Shown here: piece after piece, positions 34,511-43,214 of the stretch
How the letters are laid out: each line of letters opens with the position of its first letter
Numbering within the stretch: the stretch's first letter is position 1
Assembly: GCF_018618475.1 (NCBI RefSeq)
Contig: NZ_JACSMD010000002.1
Coordinates: 1-64,000 of the forward strand
Length of the DNA: 64,000 nucleotides
From: Exiguobacterium sp. s122
GTDB taxonomy: Bacteria > Bacillota > Bacilli > Exiguobacteriales > Exiguobacteriaceae
Direction: 5' to 3'
Notes under the pieces: generated by a model
Databases searched by the model: none
What the model was told of the DNA's origin: nothing
Seen by the model: only the letters and a program-made list of their open reading frames with translations
Position numbers and translations under genes: made by a program

Positions 34511-35231
34511 ATACATATAAATAGGCGCTCAGACAGATGAGGACGAACACAGAGTTCGCGATTTCAATGATGCCAATGCGCATAATCGGGACTTGTTTCC
34601 CGTAAAAACCAATCGCACGGATGAGACTCGGCGCATAGGCCAACGCAAGTAACGGATTACCGAGTACGATGAAGACGATAACGAGCACGACGTGGTAGCC
34701 CCACGACACGTTTCGATACGTTTGGCTCTTCTTCTCTCGAATCATCGTCTTCACGTAAAAGATGCTGCCAAGAAAGTAGAAGTACGGTAAGACGAATAGC
34801 CACACCATCGTCCCGTCCACGACGCGTGCGCCGAGGTAATAGCTGGCCATCCCGCCGATACAAAACGAGGTGACGGCACTGACGTCGTTCCAGACGTTGC
34901 GCTCGTCCTTCATTTTAGCGAAATACGCGTTGACAAGACCGAACGGAATCATCGCAAAGACGAACCAAATGAGATGCCATTCAGTCAGGAAGACAGGGAT
35001 TGCGGCGATAGTTGCAATTCCAAGATAGAGGATCACGGTACGGAGCAGTTCTTGCGACTTTTTCCGTTGCTTCACGTACTGGAACAAGAAAAACGTACCC
35101 ATGTAGACGAACAGCCAGGCGATGGCGAACGGGATGTGCGCAAGCGTCCAGCCGCCGACGATGCCACCGAGTAAAAATGGTAAAATCAGCATCGACCAGG
35201 CACCGTGCTGTTTTGGAATCATCCATTTCAT
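34509..35231 (-). CDS. YwiC-like membrane protein
   Basis: A 240-residue protein with about seven membrane helices. The N-terminal MKWMIPKQHGAWSMLILPFLLG is the hallmark of YwiC-like proteins (P-K-Q-H-G-A-W). B. subtilis ywiC is next to the fnr-nar genes, but no such genes are here. Function unknown. Confidence 0.87.
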   Translation of the reverse strand: MKWMIPKQHGAWSMLILPFLLGGIVGGWTLAHIPFAIAWLFVYMGTFFLFQYVKQRKKSQELLRTVILYLGIATIAAIPVFLTEWHLIWFVFAMIPFGLVNAYFAKMKDERNVWNDVSAVTSFCIGGMASYYLGARVVDGTMVWLFVLPYFYFLGSIFYVKTMIREKKSQTYRNVSWGYHVVLVIVFIVLGNPLLALAYAPSLIRAIGFYGKQVPIMRIGIIEIANSVFVLICLSAYLYV

Positions 35232-35343
35232 TATGCTTCACTCCTTCTACATTGAGTGTAAAGCACGTTGCGATGAAAAAGCTGTGACCTTTGTTACTGA
35301 GGAGCGTAGATTCAATCAATTGTTCAAAAAGGAGTAGCCTTGT

Positions 35344-35796
35344 ATGTTTCCATCAAATGAACGAAGAAAAAGTAGACGCGTCTTTCTTTATCTGTTCGGA
35401 TTCGCCTTCACACTACTACTCATCGGGCGCAGTTCAGTCCCTCTTCCCATCGCTTTCACGACCGCTTTTGTTCCGTTTGAGCTTTCGGAGCCAGCTCATC
35501 TCCCATTCGAAGCGACAGAAACTTACGCGAACGTGATTCAATTGAACCAAGCCCGTCTCATTTATAAAAACGACGCGGAACAGTTGACCGTCTGGGCGAC
35601 GACAGACCTCGGTTGGAATCATGTCGCGACATGGGACGAGCACGTCACTTTAGCGGACGGGTCAGACGCTTATTTCCATAAGATAGACGATACTCAAATA
35701 GTAAGTTGGCAAATGGGAAACGTCGAATATGCGATTGATTATAAAGGAGATCTGACTAAAGACGAGTTAGTCCAGATTGCAAATTCAATACAATGA
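35344..35796 (+). CDS. Single-pass membrane protein with a DUF4367-like extracellular domain
   Basis: A 150-residue protein with a basic N terminus, one membrane helix (FLYLFGFAFTLLLIG) and an exported domain. The ending ISWQ-type strand (VSWQMGNVEYAIDYKG) and LTKDELVQIANSI resembles DUF4367 domains found beside anti-sigma proteins. No sigma factor gene is adjacent. Assignment is tentative. Confidence 0.6.
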   Translation: MFPSNERRKSRRVFLYLFGFAFTLLLIGRSSVPLPIAFTTAFVPFELSEPAHLPFEATETYANVIQLNQARLIYKNDAEQLTVWATTDLGWNHVATWDEHVTLADGSDAYFHKIDDTQIVSWQMGNVEYAIDYKGDLTKDELVQIANSIQ

Positions 35797-35804
35797 GTGC
35801 AAAC

Positions 35805-35835
35805 AAAAAAACGATCTCACGCGAGATCGTTTTTT
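35805..35835. terminator. Bidirectional terminator
   Basis: A 13-bp stem AAAAAACGATCTC/GAGATCGTTTTTT with loop ACGC. It includes the last codon and stop of the YitT gene and serves both convergent genes. Confidence 0.92.
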
Positions 35836-36458
35836 GGTGCAAGTTTTGTGGTAACGACTGCGGGCTTCGTCTGTTCGACTACATCGTCCGTCATCATCTT
35901 CGTGACGACACGTCCTGCAATCGCCACGGCGATAAGCGTATAGAGCGCGTTCGATAATGGCAAATAGATGAGTGAAATCGCCAAGACGATGACATCGAAG
36001 GCAATGAGAATCGTTCCGACCGAGATTCCGGTCCAATTCGATAAGCCGAGCGCGAACAGGTCGTCCCCACCCGTCGCACCGCCGGATTTCAAGACGAGAC
36101 CGAGACCGTACCCGGTGACAATCCCACTCGCGATAGCTGCAAAAAGCGTGGCCGGCCACACTTGCACATCAAACGTGAGCAAGTCGAGTCGATCCCACAT
36201 TGCATAACTGAGCGAGAGCGATGCGGCGGCGAGCACCGCCTGTCCGACGAAGCGCCAACCTTTCCACCACAAAGCGACTAAAAAGAATGGGATGTCGAGC
36301 ACGATCATCGAAATCGCCGGATCGATATCAAACAAATAGCGACCGAGTAACGATAGTCCGACAAATCCCCCTTCTGCCAAGCCAAACTGTTCATTCAAAT
36401 AATAATAACCGAACGCCATGATCAGCGTTCCGAGCACTATGGTAGCAACTCGTTTCAT
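35817..36458 (-). CDS. YitT-family membrane protein
   Basis: A 213-residue protein with five to six membrane helices, typical of the YitT/DUF161 family (AFGYYYLNEQFGLAEGGFVGLSLLGRYLF and GLGLVLKSGGATGGDDLFALGLS). The usual C-terminal cytoplasmic DUF2179 domain is missing or reduced to a short tail, so this is the short form. The ATG at 36458 follows GGGGAGG, and that binding site is buried in a hairpin (36468-36490) downstream of a 15-codon leader ORF, suggesting regulated translation. Function of the family is unsettled. Confidence 0.87.
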   Translation of the reverse strand: MKRVATIVLGTLIMAFGYYYLNEQFGLAEGGFVGLSLLGRYLFDIDPAISMIVLDIPFFLVALWWKGWRFVGQAVLAAASLSLSYAMWDRLDLLTFDVQVWPATLFAAIASGIVTGYGLGLVLKSGGATGGDDLFALGLSNWTGISVGTILIAFDVIVLAISLIYLPLSNALYTLIAVAIAGRVVTKMMTDDVVEQTKPAVVTTKLAPKNDLA

Positions 36459-36467
36459 TCCGATTGT

Positions 36468-36702
36468 CCTCCCCGTTTTCAACGGAGAGGAGGATCCTCA
36501 GTCGTAGCTGCGGTTCCATCTGTTCCATCTCCGATCTTCCGTTTGTTGATTTTTACATAGATTCGTCTGTAAAAATTCAACGCTAGAAGTCCGGCAGTTG
36601 GAACAGAGGCCACGTCCTCTCGGTGTCCATAAAACCCTTCCTTTCTAAAATTGCGCGTAGTGATAGGAATAGTTTATCACAAAATCAGCGTTCTTTCATT
36701 AA
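36468..36702 (-). promoter_or_regulatory. Leader region of yitT: promoter, leader ORF and alternative hairpins
   Basis: On the minus strand a possible promoter (TTAATG 36697-36702, 18 bases, GATAAA 36673-36678) overlaps the inverted repeat GTGATA/TATCAC (36660-36680). Next come the leader ORF (36583-36630), a 13-bp hairpin right after its stop (GTTGA-TTTTTACA arms, 36545-36581), and a 9-bp hairpin CCTCTCCGT/ACGGGGAGG (36468-36490) that hides the yitT ribosome binding site. TCTGTTCCA inside the leader ORF (36599-36607) can pair with TGGAACAGA (36519-36527). It does not look like a yybP-ykoY riboswitch. Confidence 0.6.
36583..36630 (-). CDS. Putative 15-residue leader peptide upstream of yitT
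   Basis: A short ORF reading MDTERTWPLFQLPDF then TAG. It has a good ribosome binding site (AAAGGAAG, six bases before ATG). Its codons take part in a possible pairing with the downstream leader, and its stop is two bases before a stable hairpin. Translation has not been shown; the call rests on the layout. Confidence 0.5.
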   Translation of the reverse strand: MDTERTWPLFQLPDF

Positions 36703-36710
36703 CTGTATAT

Positions 36711-38834
36711 TTAGTGTAAGTTACGTTTCGGTAAATTTTTCTTGCCGAACCACCACCAGTTCCAGTCTCCGAACAGTTTCATCAAGGACGGCACAAGTAA
36801 AATCCGGATGATTGTCGCATCGATAAAGATGGCGAGCGCGATGCCGACTCCGAGCTGTTTAATCGGACTGACGCCGGTGAATGCGAAGGCACCAGTCACG
36901 ACGATCATGATGACCGCCGCAGACGTGATGATTTTACTCGTTTTCGCGAGTCCCATCTCCGTCGCGTAATCGTTGTCCCCGGTTTCCCGATAATATTCTT
37001 CAATCCGCGAGACGAGGAACACTTCATAGTCCATCGACAAGCCGAAGACGAGCGAGAAAATAAAGACCGGCGTCAAAATGCTAATCGTCTCCGCATCATA
37101 CACGTAACCCGATTCGAAGATGATAACGAGGAGTCCAAACGTCGCGCCGAGACCGAGCACGTTCATGATGATCGCTTTAATCGGAATCAAGATGGAACGG
37201 AACGCCCACATGAGGATGACGAACGTCGCCAAGATGACGGTGATGACCGCATACGGGATGCTGTCATAAATCTCCTCATATATCTCTTCGTTGAACGCAG
37301 CCGGTCCCCCGACGGCAAACCCTTTATCCAGCCAATCACGGACGAAAGCCTGCGCTTCTTTATCGCTCGGAGGTACGTCGAAACTGACGTTGATGAGCGC
37401 GAGGTCCGTGTTTCCATCGAGTGTTAGGAGTCGGTCGAACGCCTCGAGTTGCTCCGGTGCGACCTCCGCGAGCTGTTGGAATTCGGCTGGCTCAAGTCCG
37501 GACGCCGTCAAGAACGTCGTCACATTGTCGACGATCGGGTCTTCGTTCAACTCGTCGGTTAACGCGACCAGTTCATCTAAAATCATCGATTCGGTCAAAT
37601 CGTTCGTCTCGAACAACAGGACCGCATCCGTCGCAGTCGCGCCGAACACCTCATCCCAGCGCTCTAAGGCGGCACGTGATTCGTATGACGTCGGCAGTGC
37701 ATCGGCGTCCGGAATATTGAGTTCTAAGTCGCGGACGAACCAAAGACTCGGCAATAGAAGTAACAAGGCGACAAGTGTCATCACGACCGGACGTTTCATC
37801 ACGAAACGGGCCAACTGTTGCCAGCGCACTTCAGAGCGCACCTCGTTCGTTTTGATGAGGCGCCCTTTGTTGATGGCGTCACCGACGATATACAGCGCTG
37901 ACGGCAGCAGGGTAAGCGCCGACAAGACGGCACCGGCGACGGCGATGAGCGCACCGAGTGCGACCGCTTGGAATACGTCCACTTGAATGAACAATAAACC
38001 GGCCAACCCAACGAATACACAGAGTCCTGAGAAAAGAATCGAGCGCCCTGCCGTCGCGACCGTCCGCACGATTGCCGCTTCTCGTGACTTCCCTTGTGCC
38101 AACTCTTCACGATAGCGGTTGACGAGCAGGAGCGAGAAATCAATGCCGAGCGCGATGGCAATCATCGCGACCGCATTCAATACAAAAATCGAAAGCTCCA
38201 TCGACTGGGCGAAGAAGAAGAGCGCCCCGGCGGCCACGATGAATGTGATCACTCCGACGAAGAGCGGCATAAACGCGGCGAGCGGTGTCCCGAATACGAG
38301 CAAAAGGACGACGAGCGCGACCGGAATCCCAATCAATTCGGCCCGAATCAAGTCGTTTTTCGACGCCTCGTTCAAGTCGTCGGCAAATACCGGCTCCCCG
38401 GTCAAACGCACGTCTGTATCGGTGTTCGTAATTAAGGCGTTCCGAACGTCCTCAATTGACGCCTCGGCCGTCTCGTAGTCGTTAAACTCGAGCAACAAAT
38501 ACGCGACGTCTCCAGCACGCGCGTCTGGATTTTCATTCGGGGTGAGGACGCCATCGACGCCATTCACCGCCTCGAGTCGCTCGCGCTGGTCTTCGAGCAC
38601 CGTATCGAGGTCTCCCCCTTCGAGTAAGACGATCATCGATGCTCCGGCTCGGTCGAACCGGTCGTTCAACGTATCCTCAACTTGTTCGAAGCGACCGTCT
38701 TGAATCGCAAAGCCGTTCCCTCTCAATTCGCCCGGAAGCTGTAGCCCGAAATAAACCGATACTGCCAAGAGTACGGTCCAAATCGCGACGACTATGTAGC
38801 GCCAGCGGACCAAATGCTGTCCTAATCGTTCCAT
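36711..38834 (-). CDS. MMPL-family (RND-type) membrane transporter
   Basis: A 707-residue exporter of the MmpL/YdfJ type. Two repeats each contain one helix, a large extracytoplasmic loop and a helix bundle. The transport motif is seen in AIALGIDFSLLLVNRYREELAQG (first half) and VFGLSMDYEVFLVSRIEEYYRETGD (second half). Substrates may be lipids or drugs and cannot be told from sequence. The ATG at 38834 follows GGAGAGG; the upstream in-frame ATGs lack a suitable binding site. Confidence 0.92.
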   Translation of the reverse strand: MERLGQHLVRWRYIVVAIWTVLLAVSVYFGLQLPGELRGNGFAIQDGRFEQVEDTLNDRFDRAGASMIVLLEGGDLDTVLEDQRERLEAVNGVDGVLTPNENPDARAGDVAYLLLEFNDYETAEASIEDVRNALITNTDTDVRLTGEPVFADDLNEASKNDLIRAELIGIPVALVVLLLVFGTPLAAFMPLFVGVITFIVAAGALFFFAQSMELSIFVLNAVAMIAIALGIDFSLLLVNRYREELAQGKSREAAIVRTVATAGRSILFSGLCVFVGLAGLLFIQVDVFQAVALGALIAVAGAVLSALTLLPSALYIVGDAINKGRLIKTNEVRSEVRWQQLARFVMKRPVVMTLVALLLLLPSLWFVRDLELNIPDADALPTSYESRAALERWDEVFGATATDAVLLFETNDLTESMILDELVALTDELNEDPIVDNVTTFLTASGLEPAEFQQLAEVAPEQLEAFDRLLTLDGNTDLALINVSFDVPPSDKEAQAFVRDWLDKGFAVGGPAAFNEEIYEEIYDSIPYAVITVILATFVILMWAFRSILIPIKAIIMNVLGLGATFGLLVIIFESGYVYDAETISILTPVFIFSLVFGLSMDYEVFLVSRIEEYYRETGDNDYATEMGLAKTSKIITSAAVIMIVVTGAFAFTGVSPIKQLGVGIALAIFIDATIIRILLVPSLMKLFGDWNWWWFGKKNLPKRNLH

Positions 38835-38936
38835 CTTGTCCTCTCCTCTCCATCTCACAAGACTCTTCCCGTTTTGACGGTCTTTCATCAGAGTCTCCAT
38901 AAAAAATTCCTGAACCTTGAATGAGGCTCAGGAACG

Positions 38937-39728
38937 TCAACGCTCGAACACTTGAATCCAGCTATGGCAAAAGCGGCGCGGCGTTGACAACACGACGAGT
39001 CGATCTCCCGATTCGTCTAATAGCATGACTTTTAACAATGTGTTTTCGACACACACGTCAGAAGAAAACCGTTCGTGCTCTCGATCAAACAACTGAAACG
39101 ATGTCTCCGACGTAATGGCGGTCGTCTTTCCGACTTGGTCGACGATAACCGTATCACGTTCCCCGCCATACGGGATGACCCACCGTTCCTTCGCCACGAC
39201 GTCCTCGACGAGAAAGCGTCGATTCAATTCATCATACAACGTGACAAGACCCGGCGCCGTGAAGCGTTCAAAGTCATAATCCGGCTGATAAGCCAAGTCG
39301 ATGACGGCACCGAACGTCGGGACTTCTTCGTAACGACTGTAACGGAACGTCTTGTCCTGAACATTGACTGCGACAATATCCGATTCTGCCGAGTATAAAA
39401 ATAAATCATGCCCATTCCAATGCGATAAATTACTGAACCAATCCTCGTGAAATACGCGTGGTATCGGATGGGACTCCATTGTCCCCGCTTTGAGGTCAAG
39501 GACTCCGTATGTTTGCAGATCGCGGAACATCGCGACCGCTTTCTTTCCATGTGGCTCTATATAAAGTGCGCACGGCGTCCATTCCCACGCGAGTTTCCAT
39601 TGGATTTGAAACGTCTCGTCAAAAAATAGAAAACCGGTTTGCGCCAAATACAACATCCATCCTCCACCGACACGCTCTAACCATTCGACTGTCTGATGAA
39701 ATTGATAGTCTGCGACTTGTTTGTACAT
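38937..39728 (-). CDS. Protein of unknown function, possibly beta-propeller-like
   Basis: A 263-residue soluble protein rich in Trp, Phe and Tyr. Repeated short strand-turn units (GWMLYLAQTGFLFFDE, KAVAMFRDLQTYGVLDL, DLFLYSAESDIVAVNV, DRLVVLSTPRRFCHSWIQVF) suggest a WD/YVTN-like beta-propeller fold, but I do not recognise a family. No signal peptide. Confidence 0.7.
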   Translation of the reverse strand: MYKQVADYQFHQTVEWLERVGGGWMLYLAQTGFLFFDETFQIQWKLAWEWTPCALYIEPHGKKAVAMFRDLQTYGVLDLKAGTMESHPIPRVFHEDWFSNLSHWNGHDLFLYSAESDIVAVNVQDKTFRYSRYEEVPTFGAVIDLAYQPDYDFERFTAPGLVTLYDELNRRFLVEDVVAKERWVIPYGGERDTVIVDQVGKTTAITSETSFQLFDREHERFSSDVCVENTLLKVMLLDESGDRLVVLSTPRRFCHSWIQVFER

Positions 39729-39863
39729 TTGATCACTTCCTAGTTTAAGCTTAGCAACGACCGAACCGTTTGACGATTTTCAATGTGTTCCGCGAACACA
39801 TTCTCATTCTATCCCGTTTTGCTGTATACTGACGGTAACGAATGGAGTGAAAGGAGGGAGCGA

Positions 39864-40028
39864 ATGCGCCCACTTCAACTATCACCTGAGACCGCGGTCG
39901 AACTTGCCAAGAAATTAAACGTACCGCTCGAGGAACTGATGCATATGCCAAGACACATCCTCGTCCAAAAAATGATGCAACTCGAAGCAAACGAAGCCAA
40001 GTCACATGATGAAAAGGAGACGGAATGA
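39864..40028 (+). CDS. YycC-like small protein
   Basis: A 54-residue protein. The core MRPLQLSPETAVELAKKLN and EELMHMPRHILVQKMMQLE match the short YycC family of Bacillales, whose function is unknown. The ATG follows AAGGAGGG at ideal spacing; the upstream open frame is not coding-like. Confidence 0.85.
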   Translation: MRPLQLSPETAVELAKKLNVPLEELMHMPRHILVQKMMQLEANEAKSHDEKETE

Positions 40029-40046
40029 CGTCTCCTTTTCTTATGC

Positions 40047-42041
40047 TTACTTTTGTTTATTCTTTCGTTTTTTCGTGACGTACCAGAGACCAAGAAGCGC
40101 GAGCGCTGCCCCACCGGCGACCGCATACTTGCTGTAATCCGGACGGCGTTCTGTTACGACAAGCGTCGAAAGGGGTGCGATCGTCACGTGTCGGTCTTCA
40201 AGGAGACGCGGCGCCGTCAAATTGACCGTATGATCTTCCACGTTCACTTCAAACTTTCCAGAAGGCAATTTCACGTCGACCGCTTCCTCGAGTCCGTTAT
40301 GGTAAACGAGGTGACGTTCCACATACCCTTCGACGTGGCGGTGTAACTCATAGGCAATCACACCTTCTTCCTCATCGAAGAAGCGAAGATGTTTTCGAAT
40401 CTGCTCCGCATTCTCGAGGCGGAACAACGGGTACTGTTTGCGCAAACTGAGTAAGCCTTTGACGTACTCGACGCTCGGCGTCTCGACTTCGGCTCGACTC
40501 CAGTCCAATCGGTTGACGACTTCTCCAGAGTTAAAGCTATTCTCGTCCCCGTCTTTCGTGCGGAAGAATTCCTGTCCGCTGTGGAGGAACGGGATGCCTT
40601 GTCCGAGTAGTACGATTGACGTCGCGAGTCGGTGACGGCGACGGCGGGTCGTATCGTCATCGTCTGGATTCGTCACGGCAAGCTTGTCCCAAAGCGTCAA
40701 GTTGTCATGGCACTCCACGTAGTTGACGACTTGGTTCGGCTCATCGGCAAAACTTTGACTCGTGACCGCGCCGGCGATGCCGCGTTTCACATCAGCCGTC
40801 ATGTCGAGGTTGCCGCTCACCCAGCCTGGTAAGTCCTCGATGAAGACGTCACCCCGGACGCCATCTCGAATCCCATCGTTGAACTGGGCGATGCGCGGCA
40901 TCTTCCGGGCGTTATGTTGATTCGCTTTTTTACGTACGGAGAGTGGCGTATCGAGGTCCCATCCTTCTCCGATGACGAGAATCGATGGGTCGACGCGGTC
41001 GAGCGCTTTGCGAACTTGGTTCATCGTCTTGACGTCATGCAGTCCCATCAAGTCGAAACGGAATCCGTCAATCATGAACTCTTTCGCCCAATACGTGACG
41101 CATTCGACGATGAGCTTTCGCATCATCGCCCGCTCCGACGCCGTGTCGTTGCCACAACCTGAACCGTCTGCGAGCGTGCCGTCTTCGTTCAACCGGTAAT
41201 AATAGTCCGGTACGAACTGACCGAGTGGTGTCGTCAACGCGTCATACGTATGATTGAACACGACATCCATGATGACGCGAATGCCCCGGTCATGAAGTGC
41301 TTGAATCATCGCCTTCAACTCGATAATCCGAGCGGCCGGGTCGTCCGCAGACGAGGCGTATGAGCCTTCGACAGCGAAATAGTGGACCGGGTCATAGCCC
41401 CAGTTGTAGTTATCTTCACTCTCTTTCGCCTCGTTGACCGAGCCGTAGTCAAAGAACGGCATGAGCTGCAAGTGCGTAATGCCGAGCGAAGTGATGTAGT
41501 CGAGGCCAGTCGGGTAACCGTTCGGCGTCTTCGTGCCGACCTCCGTCAGCCCGAGGAATTTACCGCGATGCAGGACACCGCTATCCGGATGGCTCGTCAA
41601 GTCACGGACGTGCGCTTCATAGATGACCGCTTCTTGCGAAGAGTGGAAGAGCGGTCGTTCTTTCACCCAATGGTCCGGTTGGAGCGACGACGGGTCAAGC
41701 AAGGCACCGCGCTTGCCATTCACACCGACGACTTTCGCATACGGATCGAGCGACTCAACACGTTTGCCGTCGACGTCCGCCTCGAACACGTAAAACTGTC
41801 CTTCGAACGTTTCCCGGTCTAACTCGATGACCCACGTCCCTTTCTCGGCGCGCTCAAGCTCCATTCGCTCGAACTTACGGGCTTTTGCCGTCCGGAAAAG
41901 TTTGACGGTCATGCTGTTTGCGACAGGGGACCAGACGCGTAAGCGAATCACATCGCCTTTAAACGTCACCCCGAGGTCTTTCCCGTGATAAGCCATATGG
42001 TCTAAATCTACATTTGTCTGTTGATCGATAGTACGTTCCAT
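40047..42041 (-). CDS. pulA: Type I pullulanase with a C-terminal membrane segment
   Basis: A GH13 debranching enzyme of 664 residues hydrolysing alpha-1,6 links in pullulan and branched dextrins. An N-terminal CBM48-like domain (about 15-110) precedes the catalytic barrel. The type I signature YNWGYDP, the VMDVVFNHTYD region, the nucleophile Asp in GFRFDLMGLHD, the acid Glu in VIGEGWD and the VNYVECHDN motif are all intact. There is no signal peptide. The last 29 residues form a hydrophobic helix (VAGGAALALLGLWYV) with a Lys/Arg tail, a tail anchor that is unusual for this family. Confidence 0.93.
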   Translation of the reverse strand: MERTIDQQTNVDLDHMAYHGKDLGVTFKGDVIRLRVWSPVANSMTVKLFRTAKARKFERMELERAEKGTWVIELDRETFEGQFYVFEADVDGKRVESLDPYAKVVGVNGKRGALLDPSSLQPDHWVKERPLFHSSQEAVIYEAHVRDLTSHPDSGVLHRGKFLGLTEVGTKTPNGYPTGLDYITSLGITHLQLMPFFDYGSVNEAKESEDNYNWGYDPVHYFAVEGSYASSADDPAARIIELKAMIQALHDRGIRVIMDVVFNHTYDALTTPLGQFVPDYYYRLNEDGTLADGSGCGNDTASERAMMRKLIVECVTYWAKEFMIDGFRFDLMGLHDVKTMNQVRKALDRVDPSILVIGEGWDLDTPLSVRKKANQHNARKMPRIAQFNDGIRDGVRGDVFIEDLPGWVSGNLDMTADVKRGIAGAVTSQSFADEPNQVVNYVECHDNLTLWDKLAVTNPDDDDTTRRRRHRLATSIVLLGQGIPFLHSGQEFFRTKDGDENSFNSGEVVNRLDWSRAEVETPSVEYVKGLLSLRKQYPLFRLENAEQIRKHLRFFDEEEGVIAYELHRHVEGYVERHLVYHNGLEEAVDVKLPSGKFEVNVEDHTVNLTAPRLLEDRHVTIAPLSTLVVTERRPDYSKYAVAGGAALALLGLWYVTKKRKNKQK

Positions 42042-42110
42042 TCTTTCACTCCTTCACTACTTCAAATCTGCTATCATTATAACAAAACCCTTATAAAGGA
42101 TGGATGAAAC

Positions 42111-42602
42111 ATGGCAAAAGACAATTCTTTTGATATCGTGTCAGAAATGAACCTCGAAGAAGTAAAAAACGCGATTCAAATCGCTGAAAAAGAAATTTTG
42201 AACCGCTACGACTTCAAAGGCTCAAAGAGTGAGATGTCGCTTGAAAACGGGGACCTCGTCCTCGTCTCAGATGACGACTATAAACTCGAGCAATTAAAAG
42301 ACGTCCTCATCACGAAGATGATTAAACGTGGCGTCCCAACGAAAAACCTCGACTATCAAAAAGTCGAGCGCGCCCTCGGCGGCACCGTCCGTCAACGCGT
42401 GAAGTTGAAGAGTGGGATCGACAAAGATGACGCGAAGAAAATCAACAACGCCATTAAAGAATCGAAACTGAAAGTGAAGTCACAAATTCAAGACGACCAA
42501 ATCCGCGTCACGGGCAAGTCGCGCGATGACCTGCAGGCCGTCATGCAACTCGTTCGCGACCTCGAGTTGTCGGTCGACGCCCAGTTCACGAATTACCGAT
42601 GA
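42111..42602 (+). CDS. YajQ-family nucleotide-binding protein
   Basis: A 163-residue protein with the whole YajQ pattern: [24 protein letters not shown] at the N terminus, [11 protein letters not shown], and [32 protein letters not shown]. Some members bind cyclic di-GMP. A diguanylate cyclase lies 3 kb away, but no direct link is implied. The stop overlaps the phosphoesterase start (ATGA). Confidence 0.93.
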   Translation: MAKDNSFDIVSEMNLEEVKNAIQIAEKEILNRYDFKGSKSEMSLENGDLVLVSDDDYKLEQLKDVLITKMIKRGVPTKNLDYQKVERALGGTVRQRVKLKSGIDKDDAKKINNAIKESKLKVKSQIQDDQIRVTGKSRDDLQAVMQLVRDLELSVDAQFTNYR

Positions 42603-43177
42603 AACTCGCCATCATCAGTGACCCACACGGTTCGTTCGCTGATTTGAAAGCCGTCCTCGAATCCGTCCGGCGCGAGACCGAACACATTCTCTGTCTCGGC
42701 GACTTATACGAGTGCCATATCGGCAAAAAGCGGCGGAATGAACGCTTCCATGACGTGGCAGATGTCGTCACGTACGACCCGGACTATGAGGCGCTCCTCA
42801 CGTTCCCGAGCCTGCGTGGCAATCAAGAGGAACGAATCGATGAAGTCCTCGTCGTGGCGCACCCGATCAAGACGCGCATCGCGCTCTTGCCGGAACAGAC
42901 GACACTCGATGAGGCGCTATTTTTGCACGGTCATCAAGTGAAATGGAACGAGGATTGGGAACCCATCATCGCCAAAGGGAAATATCCGCTCGTCTTTATC
43001 GGGCACAGTCATATCCCCGGCATTTACCGAAAAGGTCGCTCGTTACCTTGGGAGATTGGGACGCCGTTCAAATTGAAAAAGAAACGCTACGTGATCAACG
43101 TCGGCGCGATCATTTTCGATCGGGAATGGTGTTTGTACGATACCGAAGCACGGACCGTGACACGGATGAAGGCATAA
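42599..43177 (+). CDS. Metallophosphoesterase (YfcE-like)
   Basis: A calcineurin-fold phosphoesterase of 192 residues. Metal-binding motifs are [12 protein letters not shown] (D-x-H), CLGDLYE (GD), LRGNQEE (GN), LFLHGHQ (GH) and FIGHSHIPG (GHSH). It is translationally coupled to yajQ. The substrate is unknown. Confidence 0.9.
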   Translation: MKLAIISDPHGSFADLKAVLESVRRETEHILCLGDLYECHIGKKRRNERFHDVADVVTYDPDYEALLTFPSLRGNQEERIDEVLVVAHPIKTRIALLPEQTTLDEALFLHGHQVKWNEDWEPIIAKGKYPLVFIGHSHIPGIYRKGRSLPWEIGTPFKLKKKRYVINVGAIIFDREWCLYDTEARTVTRMKA

Positions 43178-43178
43178 G

Positions 43179-43207
43179 AAAAGGGACCTCGAGAAAAGGT
43201 CCCTTTT
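43179..43207. terminator. Bidirectional terminator
   Basis: An 11-bp stem AAAAGGGACCT/AGGTCCCTTTT between the phosphoesterase gene and convergent argS. Confidence 0.9.
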
Positions 43208-43214
43208 GTCATGC

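Noticed and set aside
36500-36660. yybP-ykoY manganese riboswitch or other known riboswitch before yitT
   Set aside because: I could not find the conserved core of yybP-ykoY, glycine, lysine or purine classes; the visible ORF and hairpins fit a leader-peptide device better.
37291-37986. Plus-strand open frame of 231 codons opposite the MMPL transporter
   Set aside because: A mirror of the transporter codons, Ser-rich and without any domain or start signal.
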